In this document: in pieces, positions 17,995-28,018 of the stretch
Numbering within the stretch: position 1 is the stretch's first letter
Layout: each line of letters opens with the position of its first letter
Source of the DNA: Brevibacillus laterosporus LMG 15441
Lineage (GTDB): Bacteria > Bacillota > Bacilli > Brevibacillales > Brevibacillaceae
Assembly (NCBI RefSeq): GCF_000219535.2
Contig: NZ_CP007806.1
Coordinates: 1,238,501-1,302,500 of the forward strand
Length of the DNA: 64,000 nucleotides
Reading direction: 5' to 3'
Translations under genes and position numbers: made by a program
The notes under the pieces: model-generated
Told to the model about the DNA's origin: nothing
Seen by the model: only the letters and a program-made list of their open reading frames with translations
Databases searched by the model: none

Positions 17995-19133
17995 CTAATG
18001 CAAAGGTAGCGGAGGCAGAAAATGAGAAGCCACTTCGTCACGGATATACAACAGGTTCCAACGCTACCGCCGCCACGAAAGCTTCCCTGCTAGCCTTACT
18101 TAGCGGGGAAGAAGTTTCGGAGGTGGAAATTCTTTTGCCTAATAAGGATCGGGTCACGTTTCAAATGGTATCTCAGGAACGAGGAGAAAATTGGGTGGAG
18201 ACTGGTATCATCAAGGATGGTGGAGATGATCCAGATGCCACCCATAAGGCCCTGATTTTGTCACGTGTTTCTTGGCATGCAGATAGCGGTATTCATTTGG
18301 ATGGCGGAATAGGTGTCGGTAGAGTTACAAAGCCCGGATTGCCGATTCCGGTAGGTGAAGCAGCTATTAATCCTGTTCCACGAAAAATGATTAAGGGCGT
18401 TGTCCAAGAGCTTTTAGAAGAATATGAAATAGAAGATCGTGGAGTCAGCGTTGTCATTTCAGTGCCGAATGGAGAAGAGATTGCTAAGAAAACGCTGAAT
18501 GGACGGTTAGGAATTGTTGGAGGTATCTCCATTTTGGGGACCCGAGGAACGGTCGTACCATTTTCAACGGCTGCTTACAAAGCATCGGTAGCTCAAGCTA
18601 TTCAAGTAGCGAAGGCAAGCAACTGCCAGTCTATTGCCATTACAACAGGTGGGCGCAGCGAAAAAACAGCGATGGAACAGTATCCGGATTGGCCAGAAGA
18701 ATCGTTTATTCAAATGGGAGATTTCGTGGGCTTTAGTGCCCTTATTGGTAAGAAGCAAGGATTTACCCACATTTCCATGGTTGGAATGATGGGAAAACTG
18801 TCTAAGGTTGCTCAGGGAGCAATGATGGTGCATTCCAAGGGATCTTCTGTTGATTTTGAATTTTTGGCGGAGGTAGCCAGAGAAGTCGGTGCAAGTGAAG
18901 AACATATTGCAGAAATACAGAGAGCCAACACGGCCATGCAGGTGGGCGAACTCATGAGCCAAGCGGGAAACTCCGCTTTTTTTAACTTATTGGCATACAA
19001 ATGCTCCGAACAAATCAATAAGCACGTCGGCGGAGGCATGGTTATAGAAACGGTGCTCACCACATTGAAAGGCGAACTGTTGGGAAAGGCGGTAGTAGAT
19101 GACACAGGTAACGATAATCGGGATCGGGGATGA
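17991..19133 (+). CDS. cbiD: CbiD, cobalt-precorrin-5B C1-methyltransferase
   Basis: CbiD methylates C1 of cobalt-precorrin-5B with SAM, a step specific to the anaerobic route. The 380 residues carry family hallmarks: the N-terminal RHGYTTGSNATAATKA, the GDDPDATH motif and GTRGTVVPFS in the middle. It overlaps cbiC by four bases and cbiE/T by 35, consistent with coupled translation. No defects are visible. Confidence 0.94.
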   Translation: MTNAKVAEAENEKPLRHGYTTGSNATAATKASLLALLSGEEVSEVEILLPNKDRVTFQMVSQERGENWVETGIIKDGGDDPDATHKALILSRVSWHADSGIHLDGGIGVGRVTKPGLPIPVGEAAINPVPRKMIKGVVQELLEEYEIEDRGVSVVISVPNGEEIAKKTLNGRLGIVGGISILGTRGTVVPFSTAAYKASVAQAIQVAKASNCQSIAITTGGRSEKTAMEQYPDWPEESFIQMGDFVGFSALIGKKQGFTHISMVGMMGKLSKVAQGAMMVHSKGSSVDFEFLAEVAREVGASEEHIAEIQRANTAMQVGELMSQAGNSAFFNLLAYKCSEQINKHVGGGMVIETVLTTLKGELLGKAVVDDTGNDNRDRG

Positions 19134-20352
19134 CGGTGCTCAAGGTTTATTTCCCCAAGCTATTGAACTGATCAAACAAGCGCAATTGCTGGTAGGGGGA
19201 GAGCGACATTTAGCCTTTTTCCCAGATCTTGACTGTGAACGCTTTGCTTTGAAAAGTGGGGTGCTAGCGGCAATTGGCGAAATAAAACAAGCGGTAGCAG
19301 CAGGTAAAGAGGTTGTCGTGCTTGCTTCTGGAGACCCATTGTTTTATGGGATTGGAGGTTTGCTTACCCGCAAACTCGGTCGTGATGTCGTGCAAGTGGT
19401 ACCGCATTTGAGTAGCTTACAGCTTGCTTTTAGCAAAATGAAGGAAGCTTGGCAAGATGCTCATATTGACAGTGTACACGGTCGTCCAATGCTTGGATTA
19501 GCACAACGTGTGAATGGCAAGTCTAAGGTGGCTCTATTAACGGATAAGGAAAATACTCCGGCAAAAGTAGCTCAGTATTTACTGCGTTTTGGTATGGATG
19601 AATATGAAGCGTTTGTAGCGGAGCGGTTAGGAAATAAAGAAGAACGTTGTCGGTGGTTTACGCTTGTGGAATTGGCAGAGACAGAGTGCGACCCTTTAAA
19701 TGTCATGATTCTCAAAAGAAAAGAGAATGCCTCACCTGTGAATTGGACCTTAGGCATTCCTGATGAAGAGTTTGCTCAACGTAAACCAGATAAGGGACTC
19801 ATTACGAAAAAAGAAGTGCGAGTAGCAAGCCTTGCTGAGTTGCAGATAAAACCTGACAGCATCGTCTGGGATATCGGAACAGCGACTGGTTCGGTAGCGA
19901 TCGAAGCAGCGAAGCTAGCCCCTTTGGGAGCTGTGTACGCTGTAGAAAAGAATGAGCCAGATTTAGAAAATGCTCGCGCGAATATGCACAAGTTTCGTAC
20001 GGATATCACATTTATCAATGCGAAGGCCCCTGTTGGATTGGATGAATTCCCTGATCCAGATGCGATCTTTGTTGGGGGAAGCGGTGGCGAGCTGACAGAG
20101 CTAGTCCAGTTATTTGCTAAGCGCCTGCGTCCAGGTGGGCGTGTAGTAATCAATGCTGTTACCATCGAAAATTTAGCAGATGCAATGCAGGCATGCAAAG
20201 CGGCGGGGTTTGACGTGTCAGTCACAATGCTGCAGGTGTCGCGTAGTAAACCAATTTTGCATTTGACCCGACTTGAAGGGTTAAATCCTGTCTATATCAT
20301 AACTGCTAAACACAAAGCCAAGGAGGAGAATAAAGATGAGCAACATGACTAA
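19099..20352 (+). CDS. cbiET: CbiE-CbiT fusion, cobalt-precorrin-7 C5-methyltransferase and precorrin-6B C15-methyltransferase/decarboxylase
   Basis: This bifunctional enzyme, equivalent to CobL, methylates C5 and C15 and removes the acetate carboxyl at C12. The N-terminal half (about 1-205) is the CbiE-type tetrapyrrole methyltransferase (VLASGDPLFYGIGG). The C-terminal half (about 225-417) is a Rossmann methyltransferase of the CbiT type (VWDIGTATGSVAIEAA). The ATG lies inside the end of cbiD, preceded by AAAGGCGG, and the start matches the family's first strand (TIIGIGDDGAQG). Fusion of cbiE and cbiT is common in Firmicutes. Confidence 0.93.
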   Translation: MTQVTIIGIGDDGAQGLFPQAIELIKQAQLLVGGERHLAFFPDLDCERFALKSGVLAAIGEIKQAVAAGKEVVVLASGDPLFYGIGGLLTRKLGRDVVQVVPHLSSLQLAFSKMKEAWQDAHIDSVHGRPMLGLAQRVNGKSKVALLTDKENTPAKVAQYLLRFGMDEYEAFVAERLGNKEERCRWFTLVELAETECDPLNVMILKRKENASPVNWTLGIPDEEFAQRKPDKGLITKKEVRVASLAELQIKPDSIVWDIGTATGSVAIEAAKLAPLGAVYAVEKNEPDLENARANMHKFRTDITFINAKAPVGLDEFPDPDAIFVGGSGGELTELVQLFAKRLRPGGRVVINAVTIENLADAMQACKAAGFDVSVTMLQVSRSKPILHLTRLEGLNPVYIITAKHKAKEENKDEQHD

Positions 20353-21112
20353 TACAACTCTTGAAAATCATGAAAATACACTGACAAATAATCCGGTGAA
20401 TACCTCTGTTGGGACTTTATATGGAATTGGAATTGGACCTGGGGACCCTGAGCTTATCACAGTCAAAGCGTTTCGTCTGATGAAGGAAGCGGATGTTATC
20501 GCGTATCCTAAAAAGCGTAAAGGCGGCAAAAGCTATGCACTAACAATCGTGGAGCAGTATACGGATGGTCTTGCAAAAGATCTGTTAGGATTAGTGTTCC
20601 CGATGACGAAAGAGGAAAACGTTCTAAAGAAACAATGGGCTCAGACAGTAGCTCAGGTTTGGGAGAAGCTTTCTCAAGGTAAAAATGTTGTATTTGTAAC
20701 AGAGGGAGATCCAAATTTATATAGTACGTTTATTCATATGGCTCGTCTAATGAATCAATTGCATCCAGAAGTGCCAGTGGTATCAGTTCCAGGTATTTCC
20801 TCAGTGCTGGGAGCGGCTGCCCAATTAAACATTCCATTGGCTGATGGAGATGAGCAGGTTGGTATCATACCGGCAACGGAAGATCGAGAATCTATGCGTA
20901 GAGTTTTGGAGAATCATGATACTGTCATTTTCTTGAAAGTAGCTAAGGTGTTAGATATGATGATTGGCTTGCTAGAGGAGCTAGGTATGGCAGACTGTGC
21001 GTCTGTAATTACCAAGGTGACATCTGGTGAAGAGACGATCTGGAAGGACGTTCGCCAGTTAAAAGGGAAAGAGCTTGAGTATCTTACACTAATGGTAGTA
21101 CGGAAGGGATGA
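20336..21112 (+). CDS. cbiL: CbiL, cobalt-precorrin-2 C20-methyltransferase
   Basis: CbiL adds the C20 methyl group to cobalt-factor II/precorrin-2. After a polar 25-residue N-terminal extension, the 258-residue protein shows GIGIGPGDPELITVKA, FVTEGDPNLYSTF and SVPGISSVLGAA, the signature motifs of the tetrapyrrole methyltransferase family. The PKKRKGGKSYAL segment is specific to CobI/CbiL. The start lies within the end of cbiE/T after AAGGAGG, and the stop overlaps cbiF. Confidence 0.93.
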   Translation: MSNMTNTTLENHENTLTNNPVNTSVGTLYGIGIGPGDPELITVKAFRLMKEADVIAYPKKRKGGKSYALTIVEQYTDGLAKDLLGLVFPMTKEENVLKKQWAQTVAQVWEKLSQGKNVVFVTEGDPNLYSTFIHMARLMNQLHPEVPVVSVPGISSVLGAAAQLNIPLADGDEQVGIIPATEDRESMRRVLENHDTVIFLKVAKVLDMMIGLLEELGMADCASVITKVTSGEETIWKDVRQLKGKELEYLTLMVVRKG

Positions 21113-21939
21113 ATGACATGAACAAACCTAGCGAACAAATGACAAATACAGGGCTTGAGCCTATGGTTTATATTGTAGGAGCTGGACCAGGCGATCCAGA
21201 CCTAATCACTGTAAAAGGCTTAAATATTCTTCAAAAGGCAGATGTAGTAATTTATACCGACTCTTTAGTAAACGATGAATTAATTGCTCGTGCTAAACCC
21301 GAAGCAGAAGTAATCAAAAGCGCGGGACTTGCGCTTGATGAAATGGTAGAAATCATGATTGAGCGAGTTCGGGCAGGAAAAAGCGTTGCTCGCGTTCATA
21401 CAGGTGATCCAGCAGTGTATGGAGCCATTTTGGAGCAAATGGTGATCATGAAAAAGGCAGAGGTTTCCTTTACCATCGTTCCGGGAGTAAGTTCTGTATT
21501 TGCAGCGGCGGCAGCACTACAAGCAGAGCTAACCGTTCCTGAATTAACACAAACACTGATTTTAACACGAGCAGAGGGACGCACACCTGTACCAGATCGA
21601 GAGCAACTTAAGGATTTAGCTAGTCACCACTGTACAATTGCACTATATTTAAGTGCTACGCTGACCAAAAAGGTTGTTCGTGAGCTGGTTGAAGCTGGCT
21701 GGAGCGAACAAACCCCTGTAGCGGTTGTGCAAAGAGCATCATGGCCGGATCAAAAAATTGTTCGTACAACGCTTGAGCATTTGGACAAAGATATGGCGGC
21801 TAATGGAATTCGTAGTCATGCCATGATTTTAGCTGGCTGGGCACTTGATCCAATGCTTCATGATTCCTCTGAACATCGCTCCAAGCTATATGATAAGACC
21901 TTTACGCATCGATTCCGTAAAGGAGTGACTAACGGATGA
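21109..21939 (+). CDS. cbiF: CbiF, cobalt-precorrin-4 C11-methyltransferase
   Basis: CbiF methylates C11 of cobalt-precorrin-4. The 276 residues include [17 protein letters not shown], the RVHTGDPAVYGAILEQM segment and VVQRASWPDQ, which together single out CobM/CbiF within the methyltransferase family. The ATGA overlap with cbiL and the ATGA overlap with cbiG show tight coupling. About 12 polar residues before the first strand are a harmless extension. Confidence 0.94.
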   Translation: MNDMNKPSEQMTNTGLEPMVYIVGAGPGDPDLITVKGLNILQKADVVIYTDSLVNDELIARAKPEAEVIKSAGLALDEMVEIMIERVRAGKSVARVHTGDPAVYGAILEQMVIMKKAEVSFTIVPGVSSVFAAAAALQAELTVPELTQTLILTRAEGRTPVPDREQLKDLASHHCTIALYLSATLTKKVVRELVEAGWSEQTPVAVVQRASWPDQKIVRTTLEHLDKDMAANGIRSHAMILAGWALDPMLHDSSEHRSKLYDKTFTHRFRKGVTNG

Positions 21940-23141
21940 GTGAGGGTACAGGAGTAGGAAGGCAGACAGGAGTCGAGGTAAATACCCCCGTACCTGCTGG
22001 ACGTACCCCAAGCGAGATCGTGCAAAATCCGGAGCAACTACCATACGCCATAGTTGCGATTACCAAGCATGGGGTAGAGAAAGCTCGTCACTTGCATCAG
22101 GTATTACCTGGTTCACATTTATACTACATGGAAAAATTCATGGTAGGAGATGAGCAAGAGCGAGATATTCGTACGTTTACAGGCTCTGTACGTCTATTGT
22201 TTGCTGACTTTTTTAAGAAATATAACGGTCTCATCTTTTTCATCTCGCTCGGTGCTGTTGTCCGAATGATGGCTCCGGTATTGCAGGATAAAAAAGTAGA
22301 TCCAGGTGTTGTAGTCGTAGATGACCGAGGAGAGAATGTCATCAGCGTATTATCAGGACACCTTGGCGGAGCGAATGAGCTAACTCGTGAGATTGCGAGA
22401 TTACTAGATGCCAATCCAGTGATTACTACGGCATCAGATGTGCAAAAAACGATTCCTGTAGATTTGTTTGGACGTGGCTTTGGCTGGGAGTTAGATAGCT
22501 TTGAAAAGGTTACTCCCGTAAGTGCTAGTGTGGTCAATGAAGAAAAGGTAGCTATTATTCAAGAAGCAGGGGAAAGCGGCTGGTGGCCTTACCCAGATAA
22601 GCCACTGCCGGGGCATTTTCAAGTGTATCATTCCATGGCTGAGGCTTGGAATGATACCTTTCAGGCAGCTTTGGTCATTACGCCACGTGTATTAACAGCA
22701 GAAGAGCAGACCCGCTTTTTAGAAAATGGAGTTGTCTATCGTCCAAAAACTATTGTACTTGGCATTGGTTGCAATCGTGGGACATCTGCGGAGGAAATCG
22801 AACAAGTCATTTTACAAACCTTAGAGCAACAGGGTCTTTCGGTTAAAAGCGTACGCAATATCGCAACCATTACATTAAAGCAGGACGAAGAAGGACTTTT
22901 AGCTGTTTGTCAAAAATATGGCTGGGAGTTAATCGCCTATACACCAGAGCAATTAAACGAGATGCCAATGACAGAACGATCGGAAACAGTGTATAAATTT
23001 ACGGGTGCCTATGGTGTCAGTGAGCCTGCCGCATTACGCTCCGCTAAGGCAGAGGCTCCCCACTTAGCGAAACAAAAAAGCGGAAATGTAACCTTGTCCA
23101 TCGCTTTGGTTAACGGAGGAGGCATTTTACATGGAGAGTAA
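21936..23141 (+). CDS. cbiG: CbiG, cobalt-precorrin-5A hydrolase
   Basis: CbiG opens the delta-lactone of cobalt-precorrin-5A and releases acetaldehyde. The 401-residue protein starts with about 30 weakly conserved residues and continues with the N-terminal CbiG domain (YAIVAITKHGVEKAR). The central SLGAVVRMMAP and LSGHLGGANELTREIA motifs follow, then the C-terminal domain (LGIGCNRGTSAEEIEQ). All three parts of a full-length CbiG are present. It overlaps its neighbours by 4 and 11 bases. Confidence 0.94.
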   Translation: MSEGTGVGRQTGVEVNTPVPAGRTPSEIVQNPEQLPYAIVAITKHGVEKARHLHQVLPGSHLYYMEKFMVGDEQERDIRTFTGSVRLLFADFFKKYNGLIFFISLGAVVRMMAPVLQDKKVDPGVVVVDDRGENVISVLSGHLGGANELTREIARLLDANPVITTASDVQKTIPVDLFGRGFGWELDSFEKVTPVSASVVNEEKVAIIQEAGESGWWPYPDKPLPGHFQVYHSMAEAWNDTFQAALVITPRVLTAEEQTRFLENGVVYRPKTIVLGIGCNRGTSAEEIEQVILQTLEQQGLSVKSVRNIATITLKQDEEGLLAVCQKYGWELIAYTPEQLNEMPMTERSETVYKFTGAYGVSEPAALRSAKAEAPHLAKQKSGNVTLSIALVNGGGILHGE

Positions 23142-24567
23142 GGAACAGACTTATCAATGTCCACGAATCGTATTGGGAGGAACCAGTAGCGGCGCAGGGA
23201 AAACAACATTATCGATCGGATTAATGGCGGCCTTGCGCAAGCGCGGGCTCCAGGCCCAAGGATTTAAGGTTGGTCCTGACTACATTGACCCTACGTACCA
23301 TACGGCTGCAACTGGCAGAATATCTCGTAATCTCGATACATGGATGATGCCGCCGCAGGTCATGCATGAGGTGTTTCTGCGTGGCAGCCAGTCAGCGGAT
23401 ATCAGCTTGATTGAAGGGGTCATGGGTTTTTACGACGGTAAAGATCCACTTAGCAATCAAGGAAGTACAGCCGAAATAAGTCTATTATTACAGGCTCCGG
23501 TCATCCTTGTTCTTGATGTTAAAGCTATGGCTCGTAGTGCGGCGGCGATTGTCAAAGGGTTTCAAGAATTGGAACCATCTGTAAAAATCGTCGGTGTCAT
23601 TGCAAACCGATGTGGTAGCGCGAATCATTTTAAGCTAGTAAAAGCGGCTGTTGAGCAAATGTGCAAGGTACCCGTTATTGGATATTTACCTAACGATCCG
23701 TCCTTGAAGGTGCCTGAACGACATCTCGGGCTAATTCCAGCGATTGAGCGCGGGGAGATGGAACCTTGGTTTGATCTGTTAGCCGAGAAAATCGAAGCGA
23801 CAGTTGATTTAGATCTATTACTGGCACTGGCAAATGGCGCACCAGCTCTAGCAGAGCCTACAGAAAAATTGTTAGCTGGTCCATCTCCTACATCATCTGA
23901 TCTATCCCCAGTTAAATTAGCTGTGGCAAAGGATGAAGCGTTTAACTTTTATTATCAGGAAAATTTAGAGCTACTAGAAGCGTATGGAGCCGAGCTCTGT
24001 TATTTTAGTCCGTTACATGGGGAGATTCCCCCTATGGATGCTGATGGCCTGTATATTGGTGGCGGCTTTCCAGAAGAATTTGCTGAACGCTTGTCGCAAT
24101 GGGCGAAAGAACGGCAAACCTTGCATGGCATGATAGAAGCTGGATTACCTACTTTTGCAGAATGTGGCGGGTTCATGTATCTATGCCAGTCGATCACAGA
24201 TCGTGCAGGACAACAGCATGAGATGGTAGGCGCCATCCCTTATCAAGTAGAGATGCAACAGAAGTTGGCTGCACTGGGTTATCGAGAAGCGCTAGCCGAA
24301 CGGGATTCTCTGTTACTTTTAGCAGGTGAAACTGCTCGCGGGCATGAGTTCCACTACTCCAAAATAACGGAGGAGACTACTGAGAATCATGCTTATCAGG
24401 TAAAAGGAATGCGAGGCGTGAAAAAGGAAGGCTACGCCAAAGGTAACTTGTTGGCCGGCTATACACACTTGCATTTTGCTTCTCATCCGGGAATGATTAA
24501 GCGTTGGCTAGATTCATGCAGGGAGTATGCAGTGCATAGATCAGCAGTGAACAAAGCTTTTCATTAA
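23131..24567 (+). CDS. cbiA: CbiA, cobyrinate a,c-diamide synthase
   Basis: CbiA amidates the a and c side chains of cobyrinic acid using glutamine and ATP. The 478 residues contain the P-loop-like GGTSSGAGKTTLSIGL, the ATPase segment VGPDYIDPTYH, and a C-terminal class I glutamine amidotransferase domain with the nucleophilic cysteine in FAECGGFMYL. GGAGGAGG lies in the end of cbiG, nine bases before the ATG. It is followed by a 76-base gap, the largest within this part of the operon. Confidence 0.94.
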   Translation: MESKEQTYQCPRIVLGGTSSGAGKTTLSIGLMAALRKRGLQAQGFKVGPDYIDPTYHTAATGRISRNLDTWMMPPQVMHEVFLRGSQSADISLIEGVMGFYDGKDPLSNQGSTAEISLLLQAPVILVLDVKAMARSAAAIVKGFQELEPSVKIVGVIANRCGSANHFKLVKAAVEQMCKVPVIGYLPNDPSLKVPERHLGLIPAIERGEMEPWFDLLAEKIEATVDLDLLLALANGAPALAEPTEKLLAGPSPTSSDLSPVKLAVAKDEAFNFYYQENLELLEAYGAELCYFSPLHGEIPPMDADGLYIGGGFPEEFAERLSQWAKERQTLHGMIEAGLPTFAECGGFMYLCQSITDRAGQQHEMVGAIPYQVEMQQKLAALGYREALAERDSLLLLAGETARGHEFHYSKITEETTENHAYQVKGMRGVKKEGYAKGNLLAGYTHLHFASHPGMIKRWLDSCREYAVHRSAVNKAFH

Positions 24568-24643
24568 GTCAGTCTTATTACATTGTAAAGGACTTGCCTA
24601 CTGTACAAAGGTTAAAAGTGAATCATCAGGAGGGAAGCAAAGC

Positions 24644-25309
24644 ATGTCACATCGAAATGACGTGAATCAAGGACAGGCACACAGCCAAGAGCAAAATGAA
24701 AATGGATCTACTGTAGCGGTTCCAGTGGAATCTCTTGATGAATTACAACAAAAGGACAGTCCAAAAGAAAGAGCCGAGCGACGTGGTTTGTTGTTAATAT
24801 ATACCGGTGATGGTAAAGGGAAAACAACAGCGGCTTTGGGTGTTAGTCTGCGTGCCTTGGGACGGGGGATGAAAGTGACGTTTTTACAATTTATCAAGTC
24901 CCCACAGCGATCCTATGGTGAGTCATTATCCATGCGTAAATTAGGAATGGAGATGCAACAGCTAGGAATCGGATTTACTTGGACCAAAACCCCAGAAGAG
25001 CATCGTGAGGCTTTAAAAAAAGCATGGTCATTGACGAAAGAGAAACTAAGCGACCCAACTATTGATTTATTAGTATTAGATGAATTAAATAATGCGTTAG
25101 CAATTTCTACATTTCCGATTGAAGATGTTCTCCCACTAGCAGAGATAGTAGAAGCGATCAAAAATCGCCCAACCAATATGCATTTGGTAATCACAGGTCG
25201 CAGTGCGAAAACGGAACTGATCGAGCTAGCAGATTTGGTCTCTACCATTGAGCCGTCTAAGCACTATTATAATGAAGGAATTCCGGCAGTAAAAGGTTTG
25301 GAATTTTAG
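24644..25309 (+). CDS. cobO: CobO/BtuR, corrinoid adenosyltransferase
   Basis: This enzyme attaches the 5'-deoxyadenosyl group to cob(I)yrinic acid a,c-diamide or later corrinoids. It belongs to the CobA/CobO P-loop family: YTGDGKGKTTAALG is the nucleotide-binding loop, and the LDELNNALAI segment follows about 85 residues later. The first 45 residues are polar and weakly conserved. AGGAGGG is placed before the ATG. Its place between cbiA and cbiP fits the order of reactions. Confidence 0.92.
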   Translation: MSHRNDVNQGQAHSQEQNENGSTVAVPVESLDELQQKDSPKERAERRGLLLIYTGDGKGKTTAALGVSLRALGRGMKVTFLQFIKSPQRSYGESLSMRKLGMEMQQLGIGFTWTKTPEEHREALKKAWSLTKEKLSDPTIDLLVLDELNNALAISTFPIEDVLPLAEIVEAIKNRPTNMHLVITGRSAKTELIELADLVSTIEPSKHYYNEGIPAVKGLEF

Positions 25310-25324
25310 AGAGGAAGTGCTTAC

Positions 25325-26923
25325 ATGCAAGGAAAAGCCATCATGGTAGTCGGCACAGCCTCAGATGTAGGGAAAAGTTTAATTTGTACAGCTTTGTGCC
25401 GTATCTTTGCCAATCGAGGATATCGGGTAGCACCGTTTAAATCACAGAATATGGCGCTTAATTCCTATGTAACAAAAGATGGGAAGGAAATCGGACGTGC
25501 TCAGGGCGTACAGGCAGAAGCAGCACGAACAATAGCCACTACAGACATGAATCCTATTCTGTTAAAACCAAAGCAGGATATGGTTGCCGAAATCATTGTA
25601 CATGGAAAGCGTTACGCTGATATGGATGCAAGAGAGTATCGAGAAAGTTATGTAGAACAAGCCATGCCAATTGTAAAGGAAGCCTTAGAACGTCTACAAA
25701 ATGAGTACGATGTTCTCATTTTAGAGGGCGCGGGAAGTCCAGCAGAGATAAATCTGAAAGATCGAGATATTGCTAACATGCGGATGGCTCATTTAGCGGA
25801 TGCCGATGTAATTTTAGTGGCAGATATTGAACGCGGTGGAGTATTTGCCTCTATTATAGGGACACTGGAGCTACTCGATGATGAAGAACGGGCAAGAATT
25901 AAGGGATTTATCATTAATAAATTCAGAGGAAGACGCGATTTGTTAGACGATGGAGTGGAATGGCTGGAAAAAAGAACGGGAATACCTGTTTTGGCTGTTT
26001 TGCCCTATATGGCTGTTGAAATTGAGGCGGAGGATTCGCTAGCACTGTCATCACTTCGCTTTAAACAACCTCAATTAGCTGAATTCCCTATTGATATTGC
26101 AATTCTTCGTTTGCCACGTATTTCGAACTTTACTGATTTTGATCCGTTGTTTGATGAACCAGAAACAGGCGTGCGATATGTACGTAACCGACATGAGCTA
26201 GGAAACCCTGATCTGGTTATTATTCCAGGTACAAAAAATACCTTGGACGACCTGGCATGGCTTGAACAGGAAGGGCTTGTAGATGCCCTGCGCCAGTTGC
26301 ATCGCTCAGGTACAAGATTGTTTGGCATTTGTGGAGGCTTTCAAATGCTGGGCGAGAAGTTACTCGACCCTGACGGTGTAGAAGGAGACGGAACAGTACA
26401 AGAGCGTGCTGGGCTAGGCTTTCTACCTGTTGAAACGACATTTTGTCAGGAGAAACGAACTGTGCAGGTCACAGGAGAGCTACATCCAAAGGCGCAGGAA
26501 ATGCTGGGATTGTCGAGTGAGAAAGCAGGCCAGCAGCAAGAGTACACTATGGAACCAACAAAGGACAATCAGAATTCGTTGACAGAGGTAACAGGATATG
26601 AAATCCATCTAGGAGAGACCTGTATGACTGATCACTCCGGTTCTCCTTTCATTATCTTACAGGATGGAAAACAGGATGGTGCCATTTCGAAAGATGGAAG
26701 AGCTAGTGGAACGTACCTGCATGGTATTTTCCACAATCGACATCTTACCAGACAGCTTATTAATCTGTTGCGTCAGGAAAAAGGGTTACCGATCTTTACA
26801 GAAGAGGTAGTCACCGAGCAGATGAGACGCGAAAAAGCTTATGATCAATTAGCACATCACGTGGAAAGTCACTTAAATATTAGTCATCTTGAAGCATGGT
26901 TTCAAAAGAAGGATACTAATTAA
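25325..26923 (+). CDS. cbiP: CbiP, adenosylcobyric acid synthase
   Basis: CbiP amidates the b, d, e and g side chains to give adenosylcobyric acid. The 532 residues have the synthetase domain ([30 protein letters not shown]) and a C-terminal glutamine amidotransferase domain with the catalytic cysteine in [11 protein letters not shown]. About 30 residues near position 400 (after [10 protein letters not shown]) look like a species-specific insertion. It is the last corrin-ring enzyme of the operon. The next genes encode cobalt transport, and the nucleotide-loop assembly genes are not in this window. Confidence 0.94.
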   Translation: MQGKAIMVVGTASDVGKSLICTALCRIFANRGYRVAPFKSQNMALNSYVTKDGKEIGRAQGVQAEAARTIATTDMNPILLKPKQDMVAEIIVHGKRYADMDAREYRESYVEQAMPIVKEALERLQNEYDVLILEGAGSPAEINLKDRDIANMRMAHLADADVILVADIERGGVFASIIGTLELLDDEERARIKGFIINKFRGRRDLLDDGVEWLEKRTGIPVLAVLPYMAVEIEAEDSLALSSLRFKQPQLAEFPIDIAILRLPRISNFTDFDPLFDEPETGVRYVRNRHELGNPDLVIIPGTKNTLDDLAWLEQEGLVDALRQLHRSGTRLFGICGGFQMLGEKLLDPDGVEGDGTVQERAGLGFLPVETTFCQEKRTVQVTGELHPKAQEMLGLSSEKAGQQQEYTMEPTKDNQNSLTEVTGYEIHLGETCMTDHSGSPFIILQDGKQDGAISKDGRASGTYLHGIFHNRHLTRQLINLLRQEKGLPIFTEEVVTEQMRREKAYDQLAHHVESHLNISHLEAWFQKKDTN

Positions 26924-26942
26924 TTTCCAAAGGATGATGAAA

Positions 26943-27710
26943 ATGAATCGAAAATGGGTTGCAAGTAGTCGTTTGTTATGGTTACTTCCTGTGTTTGCTG
27001 TGTATTTTCTAGTGAACTCGCCCGAAAGTGCCTACGCGATGCATATTGCAGAAGGTTTTTTACCTTTCGGCTGGGCGATCTTTTGGTGGGTAGTGTTTGT
27101 ACCATTCTTTGTCTGGGGACTTCGCTCGTTAATACGTTTGACGAATGATAAACCACAATTGAAGCTGTTACTAGCGTTAGCTGGTGCGTTCAGCTTTGTA
27201 TTGTCGGCGCTTAAAATTCCGTCTGTTACAGGTAGTAGCTCGCATCCTACAGGTACAGGACTTGGAGCAGTGCTATTCGGACCACAAATTATGAGTGTGT
27301 TAGGTAGTATTGTCCTTTTATTTCAAGCGATTTTACTTGCCCATGGAGGATTAACCACACTCGGAGCCAATGCTTTTTCTATGGCAGTTGTAGGGCCGTT
27401 TGTAGGCTATGGGATTTATCGCCTTTTAAGCGGTATGCAGGTAAAGCAAGGAGTCAGCATTTTCTTCGCTGCTGCTTTGGCTGATTTAGCTACTTATATC
27501 ACGACATCTGTTCAATTAGCATTAGCTTTTCCAGCGGCCTCCGGTGGTTTTGCTGCTGCGTTCATGAAGTTTGGAACCATTTTTGCAGTCACTCAGATTC
27601 CGTTAGCTATTTGTGAGGGTTTACTTACTGTAGTTGTTTGGAACTGGATTAGCGCGTATAACCGTCAAGAATTGCAGATGTTGCTTAGCTTGCGGGGAGG
27701 TGCCAAATAA
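26943..27710 (+). CDS. cbiM: CbiM, cobalt ECF transporter substrate-binding membrane subunit
   Basis: CbiM is the metal-capturing membrane component of the CbiMNQO cobalt importer. I take the ATG of MNRKWVASS, eight bases after AAAGGA; the frame is open further upstream inside cbiP. A cleavable signal sequence ([13 protein letters not shown], then ESAYA) exposes an N-terminal MHIAEGFLP, whose histidine is known in the family to coordinate the metal. About six membrane helices follow, with [16 protein letters not shown] as a typical conserved stretch. It touches cbiN at its stop codon. Confidence 0.93.
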   Translation: MNRKWVASSRLLWLLPVFAVYFLVNSPESAYAMHIAEGFLPFGWAIFWWVVFVPFFVWGLRSLIRLTNDKPQLKLLLALAGAFSFVLSALKIPSVTGSSSHPTGTGLGAVLFGPQIMSVLGSIVLLFQAILLAHGGLTTLGANAFSMAVVGPFVGYGIYRLLSGMQVKQGVSIFFAAALADLATYITTSVQLALAFPAASGGFAAAFMKFGTIFAVTQIPLAICEGLLTVVVWNWISAYNRQELQMLLSLRGGAK

Positions 27711-28018
27711 TGAAAAGAGTAGCCAAATGGAAAAACTTGTTGTTACTTGCCCTTGTGGTAGTGATCGCGGTCATTCCACTGATGTTGATCAAGGACTCTG
27801 AATTTGGTGGAGCAGATGGCCAAGCGGAAGAAGCAATCCAGGAGCTGGCCCCAGAATATGAACCATGGTTTCAGCCGTTAATGGAAGTGCCAGGCTCTGA
27901 AACAGAGAGCTTGTTGTTCGCAGTTCAGGCAGCTTTGGGAGCGGGTGTGATTGGTTACGCAATTGGATTTTTTAAAGGTCGCAAAAAAAATGAAACGACA
28001 CACGAAGTACAAGAATGA
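27710..28018 (+). CDS. cbiN: CbiN, cobalt transport accessory protein
   Basis: CbiN is the small accessory subunit that activates cobalt uptake by CbiM. The 102 residues have one membrane helix near each end and a short extracytoplasmic loop containing EFGGADGQAEEAI and YEPWF, as in other CbiN proteins. The start codon overlaps the cbiM stop by one base (TAATG). Confidence 0.92.
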   Translation: MKRVAKWKNLLLLALVVVIAVIPLMLIKDSEFGGADGQAEEAIQELAPEYEPWFQPLMEVPGSETESLLFAVQAALGAGVIGYAIGFFKGRKKNETTHEVQE